Of a stretch of DNA of 64,000 bases, positions 50,573 to 59,403 are shown piece after piece (the stretch's first letter is position 1; each line of letters opens with the position of its first letter). The position numbers and the translations under genes were made by a program. The DNA is from Conexibacter woesei DSM 14684 (GTDB lineage Bacteria > Actinomycetota > Thermoleophilia > Solirubrobacterales > Solirubrobacteraceae): NCBI RefSeq assembly GCF_000025265.1, contig NC_013739.1, forward strand, positions 5,814,001 through 5,878,000. Direction: 5' to 3'. The notes below the pieces were generated by a model. The model searched no databases and was not told where the DNA came from. It saw nothing but the letters and a program-made list of their open reading frames with translations.

Positions 50573-53374
50573 ATGGCATCGCCATCCTCCGATCCAGCGA
50601 CGCCCGGGCCGGAAGCCGCGCCGCTCGCGCTGTCGCTCGCCGTCGACCGCCTTGCCAGGTTCACGGGTGTCCGCGCGGTGGCCAACGTCGGACCCGCGCC
50701 GCTTCGACTCGAAGGCGACTTCGAGCTGACCGCGGCTCCTGCTGAGGGCGGGATCGTGGTCGCCGCCGGCGACACGTCGTGGGACGCGCTCGGCGCGGCG
50801 CGGATCGCCGTCGTCGCCGACCTCGGCCGCGACCGCGCGCCGTTCGACGCGATCGCCGCCGCCGAGGAGCGAGCCGCCGCGGCCGGCTGGCGCATCGCCC
50901 ACGCAGGTCTGCTGCACACGGGCGCGACCGGCGCGCGTCGCGAGGGCTCGCTGCTGATCGCTTGCAGACCCGAGGACTCGATCGCGGAGGCGCTCGCCTG
51001 CGGTCCGCTCGGCCTCGCGCTCGACCCCCGTGCGAGCGGCACGGGGTTCGCGCCGCGTCCCGCTCGCGTCCTGATCGCCTCGCACGAGGTCGCCGGGCCG
51101 ACGGGCAACGGCGGCATCGGGACGGCCTACCATTCGCTCGCCCACACGCTGGCGGCTGCGGGGCACGACGTGACGATGCTGTTCACCGGCTGGCTCGACC
51201 CGGAGCAGGCCGGCGGGGAGCCCGAGTGGCGCCGCAGCTTCGCGCAGGCGGGGATCGACTTCCAGCTGCTCGGCACACCATGGGACGTGCCGGTGCGCAA
51301 CCCGCATCACCAGGTGCGCCGCGCCTACGAGCTGCACCGCTGGCTCACCGCGACGCATGCGACGCGCCCGTTCGACGTCGTCCACGCGCCCGAGACGCCC
51401 GGGCACGCGGCCTTCGCGTTGATGGCGAAGCGGCTGGGCTCGGCCTATCGCGACGTCGAGTTCGTCATCGGCACGCACTCCTCGACGCGCTGGGTCGCGG
51501 AGAGCAACCGGGAGGGGATCGAGCAGCTCGACGATCTCGTCAGCGAGCAGCTCGAACGCACCAGCGTCGAGCTGGCGGACGTCGTCATGAGCCCGACGGC
51601 GTACATGCTCGAGTACATGCGCGGGCGGGGCTGGTCGCTGCCGGAGCGCACCTTCGTGCAGCCGCTCGCGCGCCCGCGAGCCGTTCGCGAGCTGGCGGGC
51701 GGACGCCCGACCGCGGGCGAGCGGCCGACGCGCCAGCTGGTGTTCTTCGGACGGCTGGAGACGCGCAAGGGGCTGGAGGCGTTCTGCGACGCCGTCGACC
51801 TCCTCACCGCCGCCGACGACTGTCCGTTCGAGCGGGTCACCCTGCTCGGCCGCCCCGAGCCGATCCTCGGCACCGACGCGACCTCCTACGTCACACGGCG
51901 GGCCGCCGGGTGGGGTCTCGACTGGAGGATCCTGCCCGACCTCGGCCACGACGAGGCGGTCGCCCACCTGCGCGACGCCGCCGGCGTCGTCGCGATCCCG
52001 TCGCTCGTCGACAACTCGCCGAACACCGTGATCGAGACGGTGGCGCTCGGTGTCCCCTTCGTCGCATCGCGTTCCGGCGGCACCGGCGAGCTGATCGCCG
52101 CCGCGGACCTGGCCAGCTCGACGTTCGACGGCTGGCGCTACGCCGGCGCGCTCGAGCCGCCGACGTTCTCCGATGCCCGCGAGCCATTCGACGTCGAGGC
52201 GCTCGCCACCGCGCTCCGCGCGAAGGCGTTCGCGCCCGCCGCACCCGTCTCACCGTCCGTCGACGACGCCGCCTGCGACAGCGCCTACGACGGCTGGCAC
52301 CGCGCGATCGCCGGCCGGCCGCGCGACGCAGCGCCCGCGGCGCCCGGCGAGCCGCTGACCGCGGCGGTCTGCATCGTCGCGCGGGACCGCGCCGCCGCGG
52401 CGCGGGTCGGAGCCGCGGTCGCGTCCGGCACGCGGGCGCCGACGTGGATCGTGGCGATCGTGGAGGAGCCGGGCGGCGACTCGCTCCCCGGCCTCGACAG
52501 CGTCGTCGTCGCAAGCGACCGTGACGCCGGCCAGGCCCGCCGGCGAGTGAACGCGGAGCTCGACGCCGACGTCCTGATCGTCCTGCGCGGCAACGAGGAG
52601 CCCGACCCCGAGCTCGTCGAGCGCACGCTCGACGCGATGCGGACGGGCGGCGCGGAGCTGCTGTCGCTCGTCACCCGCGACCACGACGCGGACCGGCCGA
52701 CGGACACGCCCGAGCACCTGCGCCGGAGCGAGCTGCCGCGCGACCTGTGCGCGTTCGTCCCGATCGCCGGCCCGGCGGTCGCCGGCGCCCTCTATCCGGC
52801 GTTCTGCGTCGGACCGTACGCGATCCGCCGTTCGGCGCTGAGCGGGCTCGGCGGCTACGCCGCAGACGCACCGAGCGGCGCCGTCGACCGTGAGCTGCTG
52901 TCGCGGGCCGCGCTCGACGGCGTGCGGATGCACGTCTTCCCCGACCCGCTCGCGAGCGTCGTCGAGGACGACGAGCACGTCGCGCTGCGCGCGCACTACT
53001 GGGGCTCCACCGCGGTGCCTTCGCCGCGCGGCGAAGAGCAGATCAGCCTGCTGCGGCCGTTCCGGCGCCAGCTCGGCGAGTCGCTCGCCGACCTGCCCGC
53101 GCTGCTCACCGGCACGCTCCGGGTCGCCGGCGGCTCGGCCGAGCGGGCGCGAGACGAGGCCGCCCGTCGCGACGAGATCGTCGCCGCGTACGAGGCGCGG
53201 CTGACCGAGCACCGCGAGCTGATCGAGCTCTACGAGCGGCAGAAGGAGGAGCTGCGCGCCGCGCTGGGCTCGGGCGGCGCGCGCAGCGCCCGGCCGGGAC
53301 CCGAGTCCCCTGGGCAGGTTCTTGCGTGGCGCGTTCGCCAACGCATCAAACGACTGGGCCGGAGGCTGCGATGA
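50573..53374 (+). CDS. Large GT4 glycosyltransferase with GT2-like domain and coiled-coil tail, copy 1
   Basis: A 933-residue protein. After a variable N-terminal domain (about 1-155), a GT4 domain runs from RVLIASHEVAGPTGNGGIGT through LVFFGRLETRKGLEAF and the nucleotide-site motif SLVDNSPNTVIETVALG (about 160-560). Residues about 590-800 resemble GT2 (VVVASDRDAGQARRRVN; GPYAIRRSALSGLGGYA) but have no DXD: the equivalent place reads VLRGNEEPDPE. The end is a coiled coil (about 850-895, EIVAAYEARLTEHRELIELYERQKEEL) and basic RIKRLGRRLR. It is a tandem paralogue of the next gene, which overlaps its stop as ATGA. The acceptor and donor are unknown. Confidence 0.86.
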   Translation: MASPSSDPATPGPEAAPLALSLAVDRLARFTGVRAVANVGPAPLRLEGDFELTAAPAEGGIVVAAGDTSWDALGAARIAVVADLGRDRAPFDAIAAAEERAAAAGWRIAHAGLLHTGATGARREGSLLIACRPEDSIAEALACGPLGLALDPRASGTGFAPRPARVLIASHEVAGPTGNGGIGTAYHSLAHTLAAAGHDVTMLFTGWLDPEQAGGEPEWRRSFAQAGIDFQLLGTPWDVPVRNPHHQVRRAYELHRWLTATHATRPFDVVHAPETPGHAAFALMAKRLGSAYRDVEFVIGTHSSTRWVAESNREGIEQLDDLVSEQLERTSVELADVVMSPTAYMLEYMRGRGWSLPERTFVQPLARPRAVRELAGGRPTAGERPTRQLVFFGRLETRKGLEAFCDAVDLLTAADDCPFERVTLLGRPEPILGTDATSYVTRRAAGWGLDWRILPDLGHDEAVAHLRDAAGVVAIPSLVDNSPNTVIETVALGVPFVASRSGGTGELIAAADLASSTFDGWRYAGALEPPTFSDAREPFDVEALATALRAKAFAPAAPVSPSVDDAACDSAYDGWHRAIAGRPRDAAPAAPGEPLTAAVCIVARDRAAAARVGAAVASGTRAPTWIVAIVEEPGGDSLPGLDSVVVASDRDAGQARRRVNAELDADVLIVLRGNEEPDPELVERTLDAMRTGGAELLSLVTRDHDADRPTDTPEHLRRSELPRDLCAFVPIAGPAVAGALYPAFCVGPYAIRRSALSGLGGYAADAPSGAVDRELLSRAALDGVRMHVFPDPLASVVEDDEHVALRAHYWGSTAVPSPRGEEQISLLRPFRRQLGESLADLPALLTGTLRVAGGSAERARDEAARRDEIVAAYEARLTEHRELIELYERQKEELRAALGSGGARSARPGPESPGQVLAWRVRQRIKRLGRRLR

Positions 53375-56160
53375 CCTGGGACGAGCCGCTCGAGATCGCG
53401 CGGCGCCTCGCGATCCGTCTCGACACGCCGCTGCAGCGCTGGCCCGAGCCGGGCGAGGCTGACGGCGGCGTGCTGCTCGTCGCGGACGCGCAACTGGACG
53501 ACGTCCCGGCGGAACGGCTCGCAGGCGCAGGCGCGGTGCTCGTCGCCGGCGCCGCCGGGAGCGCGGTCAGCGCCGCGCTCGTCGCATTGGGCGCGCGCGT
53601 CGCGGCGCACGGGCTCGACGTCGCGTTCTCGTCGTTCGCGACGACGCCCGGGACCGACGGCGCCCCGATCGACGTCGGACTCGTCGTCGCCGCACCGGCC
53701 GGGGACGTCCGCGTGCGGGAGCTGCTCGCCGCCGGGCCGCACGCGCTCACGCTCGACGCCGCCGTCGACGTGGCAGCCGTCTCGCCGACCGCTCCGCCCG
53801 CTCGGGTCTGTGTCGTGTCGTTCGAGGTCTCGGGCATGACGGGCGGCGGCATCGGCACCGCGAGCACCTCCCTCGCCGAGTCGCTCGCGCGTTCCGGCCA
53901 CGACGTCACGCTCCTCTTCACCGGCTGGCAGAACGCGGGCGGCGGCGAGCAGAACGAGCAGTGGCGGCGCCACTACGCGGAGCGCGACGTGCGGTTGGAG
54001 ATCGTGCGCGCCCCGGGCGTCCAGACCGTCGGCAACCCGCACTTCCCCGCTCGCTCGGCGTACGAGGTCTACTGCTGGTTGCACCAGGCGCCGCCGTTCG
54101 ACGTCGTCCACCTGCCCGAGAACATGGGTCACGGCGCGTACGCGCAGCTCGCCAAGCGGCAGGGCCGGGCGTTCGTGCAGACGACGTTCGTCGTCGGCAC
54201 GCACGGTCCGACGCGCTGGGCGGCGGAAGCCAACCGCGTCGCGCTCACGCGCGAGGAGTTCCTCGTCAACGAGGCGCTGGAGCACACGAGCGTCGCGCTC
54301 GCGGACGTGCTGCTCGGGCCGAGCCGTTACCTGCACGACTACCTGCGCGAGCGGGACTGGACGCTGCCCGCGCGAGTTCACGTGCAGCCGTACGCCGTCC
54401 CGGCCGCCGTGCGTGCACGCAGAATCGCGGAGATCCCGGCGGCCGTGCACGCCCGCGTCGCCGCCGCCGACGGCCGTTCCACCGCAGGCGAGGCCGCGGG
54501 CCTGCCGGACGAGATCGTCTTCTTCGGCCGCCTCGAGACGCGCAAGGGCGTCGCGACGCTGTGCGACGCGCTCGACCGGCTGGCGGAGACGGACGACGTC
54601 CCGCCCTTCTCGGTCACCTTCCTGGGTCCGGTCGCGGAGGTGCTCGGGCAGCGCGCCGACAGCTACATCGCGGCGCGCGCGGAACGCTGGCCGTGGAGCT
54701 GTCAGGTGGTCAGCGACCGCGACCAGCAGGGTGCCGCCGAGTATCTCGGCCGGCCGGGCGTGCTCGCGGTGATGCCGTCCACCGTCGACAACGCACCCAA
54801 CACCGTGAGCGAGGCGATCGCGCTCGGGATCCCGCTCGTCGCCGGCCGCACCGGTGGCACGGGCGAGCTGGTCGCCGCGGAGCAGCGCGACGACCACATG
54901 TTCGGCGCACCGGACGACACCGTCCTCCTGCCGCTGCCGCTGACGAGCGCACCGCCGGCGCCCGAGGCCGGGCCGCTCGCCGAGCTGCTGCTCCGCCGCC
55001 TCACGAGAACGGTCGAGCCCGCACGGCCGGCCTCGACCTCCGCGGCCGTCGACGCCGCCTACGACCGCTGGCACCGAGCCGTGCGCCATGCCAACGACAC
55101 CGGCGCCGGTACAGACCGTGGCGCGCAGGAGCTGCCGGCGCTCGCCGTCTGCATCCTGTTCGACGGCGACGACGCGCTGCTCGGCGCTCAGCTGGACGTG
55201 CTCGCGGCGGACGACGCGGAGGTCGAGCTCGTCGTCGCCGACGTTCGCCAGGACCCCCGCGAGCCGATCGAGGCCGCCGTCGAGCGCGGACTGCCCGTCG
55301 TGCAGCCGCGCAGACCCGGGCACGCCGCCGAGGCGCGCGCCGCCGCGGTGGCGGCGACCCGTGGCGAGCTGGTGGCGATCGTCCCGCCCGGCGACGTCCC
55401 GCTGCCGCCGTTCGCCGACGTGCTGCGCTCCGTCGCCGCAGCGACGGACGCGGACGTGTACGCCTGCGTCGTGCTCGACGAGGTCCCCCGAGACGCCGAC
55501 GCCGACGATGCGGAGGCGTCGACGCGGGACGCGCTGGTACACGCGTTCGTGCCGCTGAGCGGCCCGCCGCTTGCCGGCCTGACGCACCCGCTGTTCAGCG
55601 CCGGCCCGTATGCGATCCGGCGCGCTGCGCTCACACAGCTCGGGGGCTTCGCCGCCGACGCACGCGGTGAAGAAGCCGATCACGAGCTGCTCAACCGCGC
55701 CGCCGCGACCGGGCTGCGGCTGGAGGTCGTGTCCGAGCCGCTTGCGGCCAAGCGGCGCGCCGACGCGTGGTCAGCGCTGCGCGCAGGGCCGCAGGAGCCT
55801 GCCGGGCTGCCATACGACGCGGAGCAGTGGCTGCGCGTCGAGCGGCCGCTCGCGCGTGAAGCGGACGCGGCAGCGGATCTCGTCGGCCTCCTGCGCGGCA
55901 CGCGCGGCGAGGCGGACCGGCTCCAGGCGGTGCTGGCCGAGCAGCAGCACGTCTACGAGGGACGCCTCGCCGAACAGCGCATCTGGATCGACGACCTCGA
56001 GCAGAAGGTCGCCGACTTCCGCAAGCTCGAAGCGGAGCTGCTCGCGGAGGCCAAGCGGCTGCGAGCGCTCACCGAGGAGATGTCCCAGAGCGCCGCACAG
56101 CTCACGGTGCGCACGCTGCGCAACGCCGGGAGACGTGCGGCAGGGCGGTTGAGACGCTGA
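53371..56160 (+). CDS. Large GT4 glycosyltransferase with GT2-like domain and coiled-coil tail, copy 2
   Basis: A 929-residue tandem paralogue of the preceding gene. The GT4 part shows RVCVVSFEVSGMTGGGIGTA, IVFFGRLETRKGVATL and STVDNAPNTVSEAIALG. The GT2-like part (about 595-800) has no DXD; the site reads AIVPPGDVPLPP, while GPYAIRRAALTQLGGFA and ADHELLNRA remain. A coiled coil (about 850-905, WIDDLEQKVADFRKLEAELL) and a basic GRRAAGRLRR end close it. The ATG overlaps the previous stop. Pairs like this may work as heterodimers or add the two alternating sugars of a repeat unit; this is inference. A hairpin terminator follows. Confidence 0.86.
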   Translation: MTWDEPLEIARRLAIRLDTPLQRWPEPGEADGGVLLVADAQLDDVPAERLAGAGAVLVAGAAGSAVSAALVALGARVAAHGLDVAFSSFATTPGTDGAPIDVGLVVAAPAGDVRVRELLAAGPHALTLDAAVDVAAVSPTAPPARVCVVSFEVSGMTGGGIGTASTSLAESLARSGHDVTLLFTGWQNAGGGEQNEQWRRHYAERDVRLEIVRAPGVQTVGNPHFPARSAYEVYCWLHQAPPFDVVHLPENMGHGAYAQLAKRQGRAFVQTTFVVGTHGPTRWAAEANRVALTREEFLVNEALEHTSVALADVLLGPSRYLHDYLRERDWTLPARVHVQPYAVPAAVRARRIAEIPAAVHARVAAADGRSTAGEAAGLPDEIVFFGRLETRKGVATLCDALDRLAETDDVPPFSVTFLGPVAEVLGQRADSYIAARAERWPWSCQVVSDRDQQGAAEYLGRPGVLAVMPSTVDNAPNTVSEAIALGIPLVAGRTGGTGELVAAEQRDDHMFGAPDDTVLLPLPLTSAPPAPEAGPLAELLLRRLTRTVEPARPASTSAAVDAAYDRWHRAVRHANDTGAGTDRGAQELPALAVCILFDGDDALLGAQLDVLAADDAEVELVVADVRQDPREPIEAAVERGLPVVQPRRPGHAAEARAAAVAATRGELVAIVPPGDVPLPPFADVLRSVAAATDADVYACVVLDEVPRDADADDAEASTRDALVHAFVPLSGPPLAGLTHPLFSAGPYAIRRAALTQLGGFAADARGEEADHELLNRAAATGLRLEVVSEPLAAKRRADAWSALRAGPQEPAGLPYDAEQWLRVERPLAREADAAADLVGLLRGTRGEADRLQAVLAEQQHVYEGRLAEQRIWIDDLEQKVADFRKLEAELLAEAKRLRALTEEMSQSAAQLTVRTLRNAGRRAAGRLRR

Positions 56161-56167
56161 GCCCCGT

Positions 56168-56191
56168 GCGCCGGGCGACGCACGCCGGCGC
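56168..56191. terminator. Bidirectional hairpin terminator between convergent genes
   Basis: GCGCCGG (56168-56174) and CCGGCGC (56185-56191) form a 7-bp stem with a 10-base loop. It fills the 31-bp gap between the convergent genes ending at 56160 and 56192, which fits termination from both sides. No U tract is seen. Confidence 0.55.
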
Positions 56192-57154
56192 TCAGCGCCG
56201 CTCGGTGCCGAATGCGCGCAGGTCGAGCAGCAGGTCGTGCACCAGGCGGGGGTAGACGCGCGAGGCGCGGAAGTCCTCCGCCTTCATGCGGCCACGCACG
56301 CGTACGCGATGGTGGGCGTCCGGCGAGCGCTGCAGCAGCTCCAGCTCGCGGTACAGCTCGACAGCTGTTCCGACCTCGATGAAGTCGATGCCCGGCTCGA
56401 GCCCGTGGAGCGGATCGAGCGACTCGCTCAGGACGAGGTGGCCGGCCGCGAGGTGCAGCGAGACGCGGTTCTCGAACGACGGGTAGGGCTCGTTGTGGAG
56501 GTTGATGCCGACGTGGTGCTCCCGCATCAACGTGTCCAGCCGTTCGGCGTCGACGCCGAACGCGAGGTGGAGCACGTCGAAGCCGTGCTTGGCCGGCGTC
56601 AGCAGCTGCTCGCGGTACGGCGTCGAGCGGCCGACGAACATCACCTTCGGACGGCCGCCGATCGGCAGCGGATCGGCGAAGAAGCGATCGTCGACCGGCA
56701 GCGGCAGCGAGCGCCAGACGGGCAGCACGTCCTCGGCGGCCTCGACGATGTTGGGGTCGAACGCGACGATGCGGTCGAAGTTGCCACCGTCGACCTTGCG
56801 CAGCGAGGCGAGCCGTATCTCCAGGTCGGGGTGGGCAGGACCGCGGCCTCGCGGCAGCGGCTCGGTCAGGAAGCCCAGCGTTGCGGCGTCGACGCCCTCG
56901 AACGCCCCGGGCGGGACGATCTCCGGCCGGAAGACGAGCACGACGTGCGGCCGGAACGCCTGCAGCTCCGCGAGCAGGCGCCCGAGCTCGGCACCTTCGC
57001 GGAACTCGACGAAGCGGGTCGACAGCTCCGGGGTGCCCTGCATCAGCGCGCACGCCTCGAAGAACGTCGCCTGTCCGACGAACGCGAGCCGCAACGGCTC
57101 ACGCTCGACCGGCACCGCATAGGGCATGCCCGTGCGGGCGAACGTCGGCTTCAC
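56192..57154 (-). CDS. Glycosyltransferase-like protein (CgeB/GT4-like C-terminal half)
   Basis: A 320-residue protein. A short N-terminal fold (LRLAFVGQATFFEACAL; FRPHVVLVFRPEIVPPG) precedes a GT-B-like C-terminal domain: KVMFVGRSTPYREQLL, then INLHNEPYPSFENRVSLHLAAGHLVLSE, which resembles the acceptor/donor loop of CgeB-type and related spore and flagellar glycosyltransferases. The only minus-strand gene between two plus-strand blocks. The GTG at 57154 gives MKPTFARTG; an ATG at 57127 (MPYAVPVE) is equally possible, neither with a good ribosome-binding site. Function is assigned only to the superfamily. Confidence 0.75.
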   Translation of the reverse strand: MKPTFARTGMPYAVPVEREPLRLAFVGQATFFEACALMQGTPELSTRFVEFREGAELGRLLAELQAFRPHVVLVFRPEIVPPGAFEGVDAATLGFLTEPLPRGRGPAHPDLEIRLASLRKVDGGNFDRIVAFDPNIVEAAEDVLPVWRSLPLPVDDRFFADPLPIGGRPKVMFVGRSTPYREQLLTPAKHGFDVLHLAFGVDAERLDTLMREHHVGINLHNEPYPSFENRVSLHLAAGHLVLSESLDPLHGLEPGIDFIEVGTAVELYRELELLQRSPDAHHRVRVRGRMKAEDFRASRVYPRLVHDLLLDLRAFGTERR

Positions 57155-57233
57155 GAGCAGCGGGCGGATCGCGGGCGCATCGGCGGGATGGTACGTGCCG
57201 GTGCAGCGTCACGCGGACAGCTGGGGCGACAGG

Positions 57234-57239
57234 TAGCCT
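57234..57239 (+). promoter_or_regulatory. Candidate -10 box before 57265
   Basis: TAGCCT lies 25 bases before the ATG at 57265, in the 110-bp divergent region. AGGA 9 bases before the ATG is the likely ribosome-binding site, so this transcript would have a short leader. No -35 element is evident. Confidence 0.35.
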
Positions 57240-57264
57240 TCCGCGGCGAGCAGGAACCTTCCGC

Positions 57265-58140
57265 ATGCCCGACTGGCAAGAACGCATCAACGACGACACC
57301 CGCCCGGCGATCCGCGCCGAGCACGAGCTGCGCTACGCGGTCGCTGCGCCGCTGATCCGCGCGAGCGCTCGCTGGTGCGACCTCGGCTGTGGCACAGGCC
57401 TCGGCGCCGTGACCGCGCTCGCCGGCGAAGAGCTCGACGGCACCGCGCTGCTGGTCGATCGCGACGCGACGGCTGCCGAGCGTGCGGCCACGGCCGTGCC
57501 GGCCCGTGCAACGACCGCGATCGGAGCGGACCTCTCGACCGCCGCCGGGATCGATCGGGTCCGGGCCGCGCTTGCGGACGCGTCGGGCGCAGGTGCGCTG
57601 TGCGTCACCGCCTTCGAGCTGATCGAGCATCTGGAGTCGTTCGCGCCGCTCGTCGCGCTGCTCGTCGAACTGGGAGCGCGCCCTGACGCGACCGTTCTGC
57701 TGAGTGTCCCCAACGACGCCTTCTGGGCGATCGACAACCCGCACCACCGCACGACGTGGGGCGAGGGCGCGGTCGAGGAGCTGCGCAGCCTGCTGCCCGC
57801 CGGCCATGTCGCGTTGCACCAGCTCGCGCTGGAGGGTTCGGCGCTGCTCCCACTCGACGAGGCGACGGTGGCGCGCACCGACGTCGCGCTCGCGCCCGGC
57901 GTCCCGTCGCACGTTCTGCTTGCGTTCGGCGCACAGGCCAGCCAGGTGACGAGCGCGGTCACCGTCGTCCAGTCCGACCTCGAGGCCCAGCGGCGCTGGG
58001 AGCGCCAGCGCGAGAGCGACCTCCTCTACTACGTGAAGAAGGTCGAAGCGCTGGAGCAGCAGCTCGCCGAGCGCGCGTCCACGGACGCGGCGCCGGCGGA
58101 CGGTGACGTCGACGCGCCCGCCGCGAGCGGCCACGCGTGA
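57265..58140 (+). CDS. SAM-dependent methyltransferase
   Basis: A 291-residue class I methyltransferase. The start INDDTRPAIRAEHELRYAVAAPLI is shared with glycan-cluster methyltransferases. Motif I WCDLGCGTGLGAVTAL (about 37-52), then LLVDRDATAAERA and LCVTAFELIEHLESFAPL (motif IV). The C-terminus (about 230-275) is a charged helix, EAQRRWERQRESDLLYYVKKVEALEQQL in part, suggesting a short coiled coil. Its distant similarity in layout to the coiled-coil methyltransferase at 25953 is notable (HELRYAVAAPLI versus HRHRYRLAASLL). It overlaps the next glycosyltransferase by GTGA. Confidence 0.87.
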   Translation: MPDWQERINDDTRPAIRAEHELRYAVAAPLIRASARWCDLGCGTGLGAVTALAGEELDGTALLVDRDATAAERAATAVPARATTAIGADLSTAAGIDRVRAALADASGAGALCVTAFELIEHLESFAPLVALLVELGARPDATVLLSVPNDAFWAIDNPHHRTTWGEGAVEELRSLLPAGHVALHQLALEGSALLPLDEATVARTDVALAPGVPSHVLLAFGAQASQVTSAVTVVQSDLEAQRRWERQRESDLLYYVKKVEALEQQLAERASTDAAPADGDVDAPAASGHA

Positions 58141-59390
58141 AGGTCGCCTTCCTCCTCAACGACCTCCAGCTGTCCGGCGGCGTCGGCGTCGTCGTCCAGC
58201 ACGCCCGGGAGCTGGTCCTCAGACACGGTCACGACGTGACGCTCGTGCTCGTACGCGAGCAGGAGGCGGCGCCGTGGGAGTTCGACGGGCTCGCCCACCT
58301 GCACGTCGAAGGGCTCGACGACGCCCGCGACGAGCACTTCGACGTGGCGATCGCGACATGGTGGGAGACGACGTACTCGCTGTTCGAGCTCGAGGCCGAC
58401 CGCTACGTCCAATTCGTCCAGAGCTTCGAGGACCGTTTCTACGAACGCGCCAGCGCCGAGCGACCCGCCGCGGCGATGACGCTCGACCTGCCGGTGACGT
58501 TCGTGACCGAGGCGCGCTGGATCGCCGACACGCTGCGGGAGGTCCGCCCGGACGCGCCCTGCTTCTATGTGCGCAACGGCATCGACAAGGGCGTCTTCGC
58601 CTCGCCCGAGCGAATCGAGGCGCGCCTCCAGGAGCCGCTGCGGGTCGTCGTCGAGGGCAACCCCCGTGTCTGGTTCAAGGGCGTCTACGAGGCGATCGGG
58701 ACGGTCGGCGAGATGCGCGAGCCGCACCATCTCACCGTCGTCACAGGCGACCACTCGACGATCGTCGCGGGCACGGCCGACCGCGTCGTCGGCCCGCTGT
58801 CACAGCGCGAGATGGCAGCGCTGTACGCCGAGAGCGACGTGGTCTTCAAGCTCTCGCGCGTGGAGGGCATGTTCGGGCCTCCGCTCGAGGGCTTCCACAT
58901 GGGCGCGACGTGCGTCGTGGCGCCCGTTACCGGAGTCGACGAGTACATCGTCCACGGCTGGAACGGCATGCTGGTCGACTGGGACGACCCGAGCGGCGCG
59001 GCGCGCACGCTCGACCTGCTCGCGCGCGACCGGCGGCTGCTGACGTTCCTGCGCGCGAACGCGCTGGAGACGGCGCACAGCTGGCCGTCCTGGGAGCAGT
59101 CGGCGACGTTCATGGCCGCAGCGCTCGACAGAATCCGGCGCGATCCGCCACCGCCTCCATACGCAGGTGCGCGGCAGCTCGTCGCCGACCACCGCCTGTC
59201 GCTGGAGCGGCATCGCATGCTCCTGCACGAGCGCAACGAGTACAGACGGCTCGCGAAGCCCGCCCTGCGGCTGAAGCAGACGTCCGCGTGGCAGCAGCTG
59301 AAGCGGCTGCGGGAGCATCGGGCGATGCAGCCGGTCTGGGCGCTGCTGCGGCCGCTGACGCGCCGGGTGCGCTCGAAGCTGACCGGCTGA
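58137..59390 (+). CDS. GT4-family glycosyltransferase
   Basis: A 417-residue GT-B enzyme. N-terminal VAFLLNDLQLSGGVGVVVQHARELV holds the glycine-rich acceptor loop; LRVVVEGNPRVWFKGVYEAI and FKLSRVEGMFGPPLEGFHMGATCVV form the donor site, with EX7E as EGMFGPPLE. The last 60 residues are basic and helical (ERHRMLLHERNEYRRLAKPALRL, later RPLTRRVRSKLTG), like other members of this cluster. The GTG overlaps the methyltransferase stop. Sugar donor unknown. Confidence 0.9.
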   Translation: MKVAFLLNDLQLSGGVGVVVQHARELVLRHGHDVTLVLVREQEAAPWEFDGLAHLHVEGLDDARDEHFDVAIATWWETTYSLFELEADRYVQFVQSFEDRFYERASAERPAAAMTLDLPVTFVTEARWIADTLREVRPDAPCFYVRNGIDKGVFASPERIEARLQEPLRVVVEGNPRVWFKGVYEAIGTVGEMREPHHLTVVTGDHSTIVAGTADRVVGPLSQREMAALYAESDVVFKLSRVEGMFGPPLEGFHMGATCVVAPVTGVDEYIVHGWNGMLVDWDDPSGAARTLDLLARDRRLLTFLRANALETAHSWPSWEQSATFMAAALDRIRRDPPPPPYAGARQLVADHRLSLERHRMLLHERNEYRRLAKPALRLKQTSAWQQLKRLREHRAMQPVWALLRPLTRRVRSKLTG

Positions 59391-59403
59391 GGCGCGACCC
59401 GCG

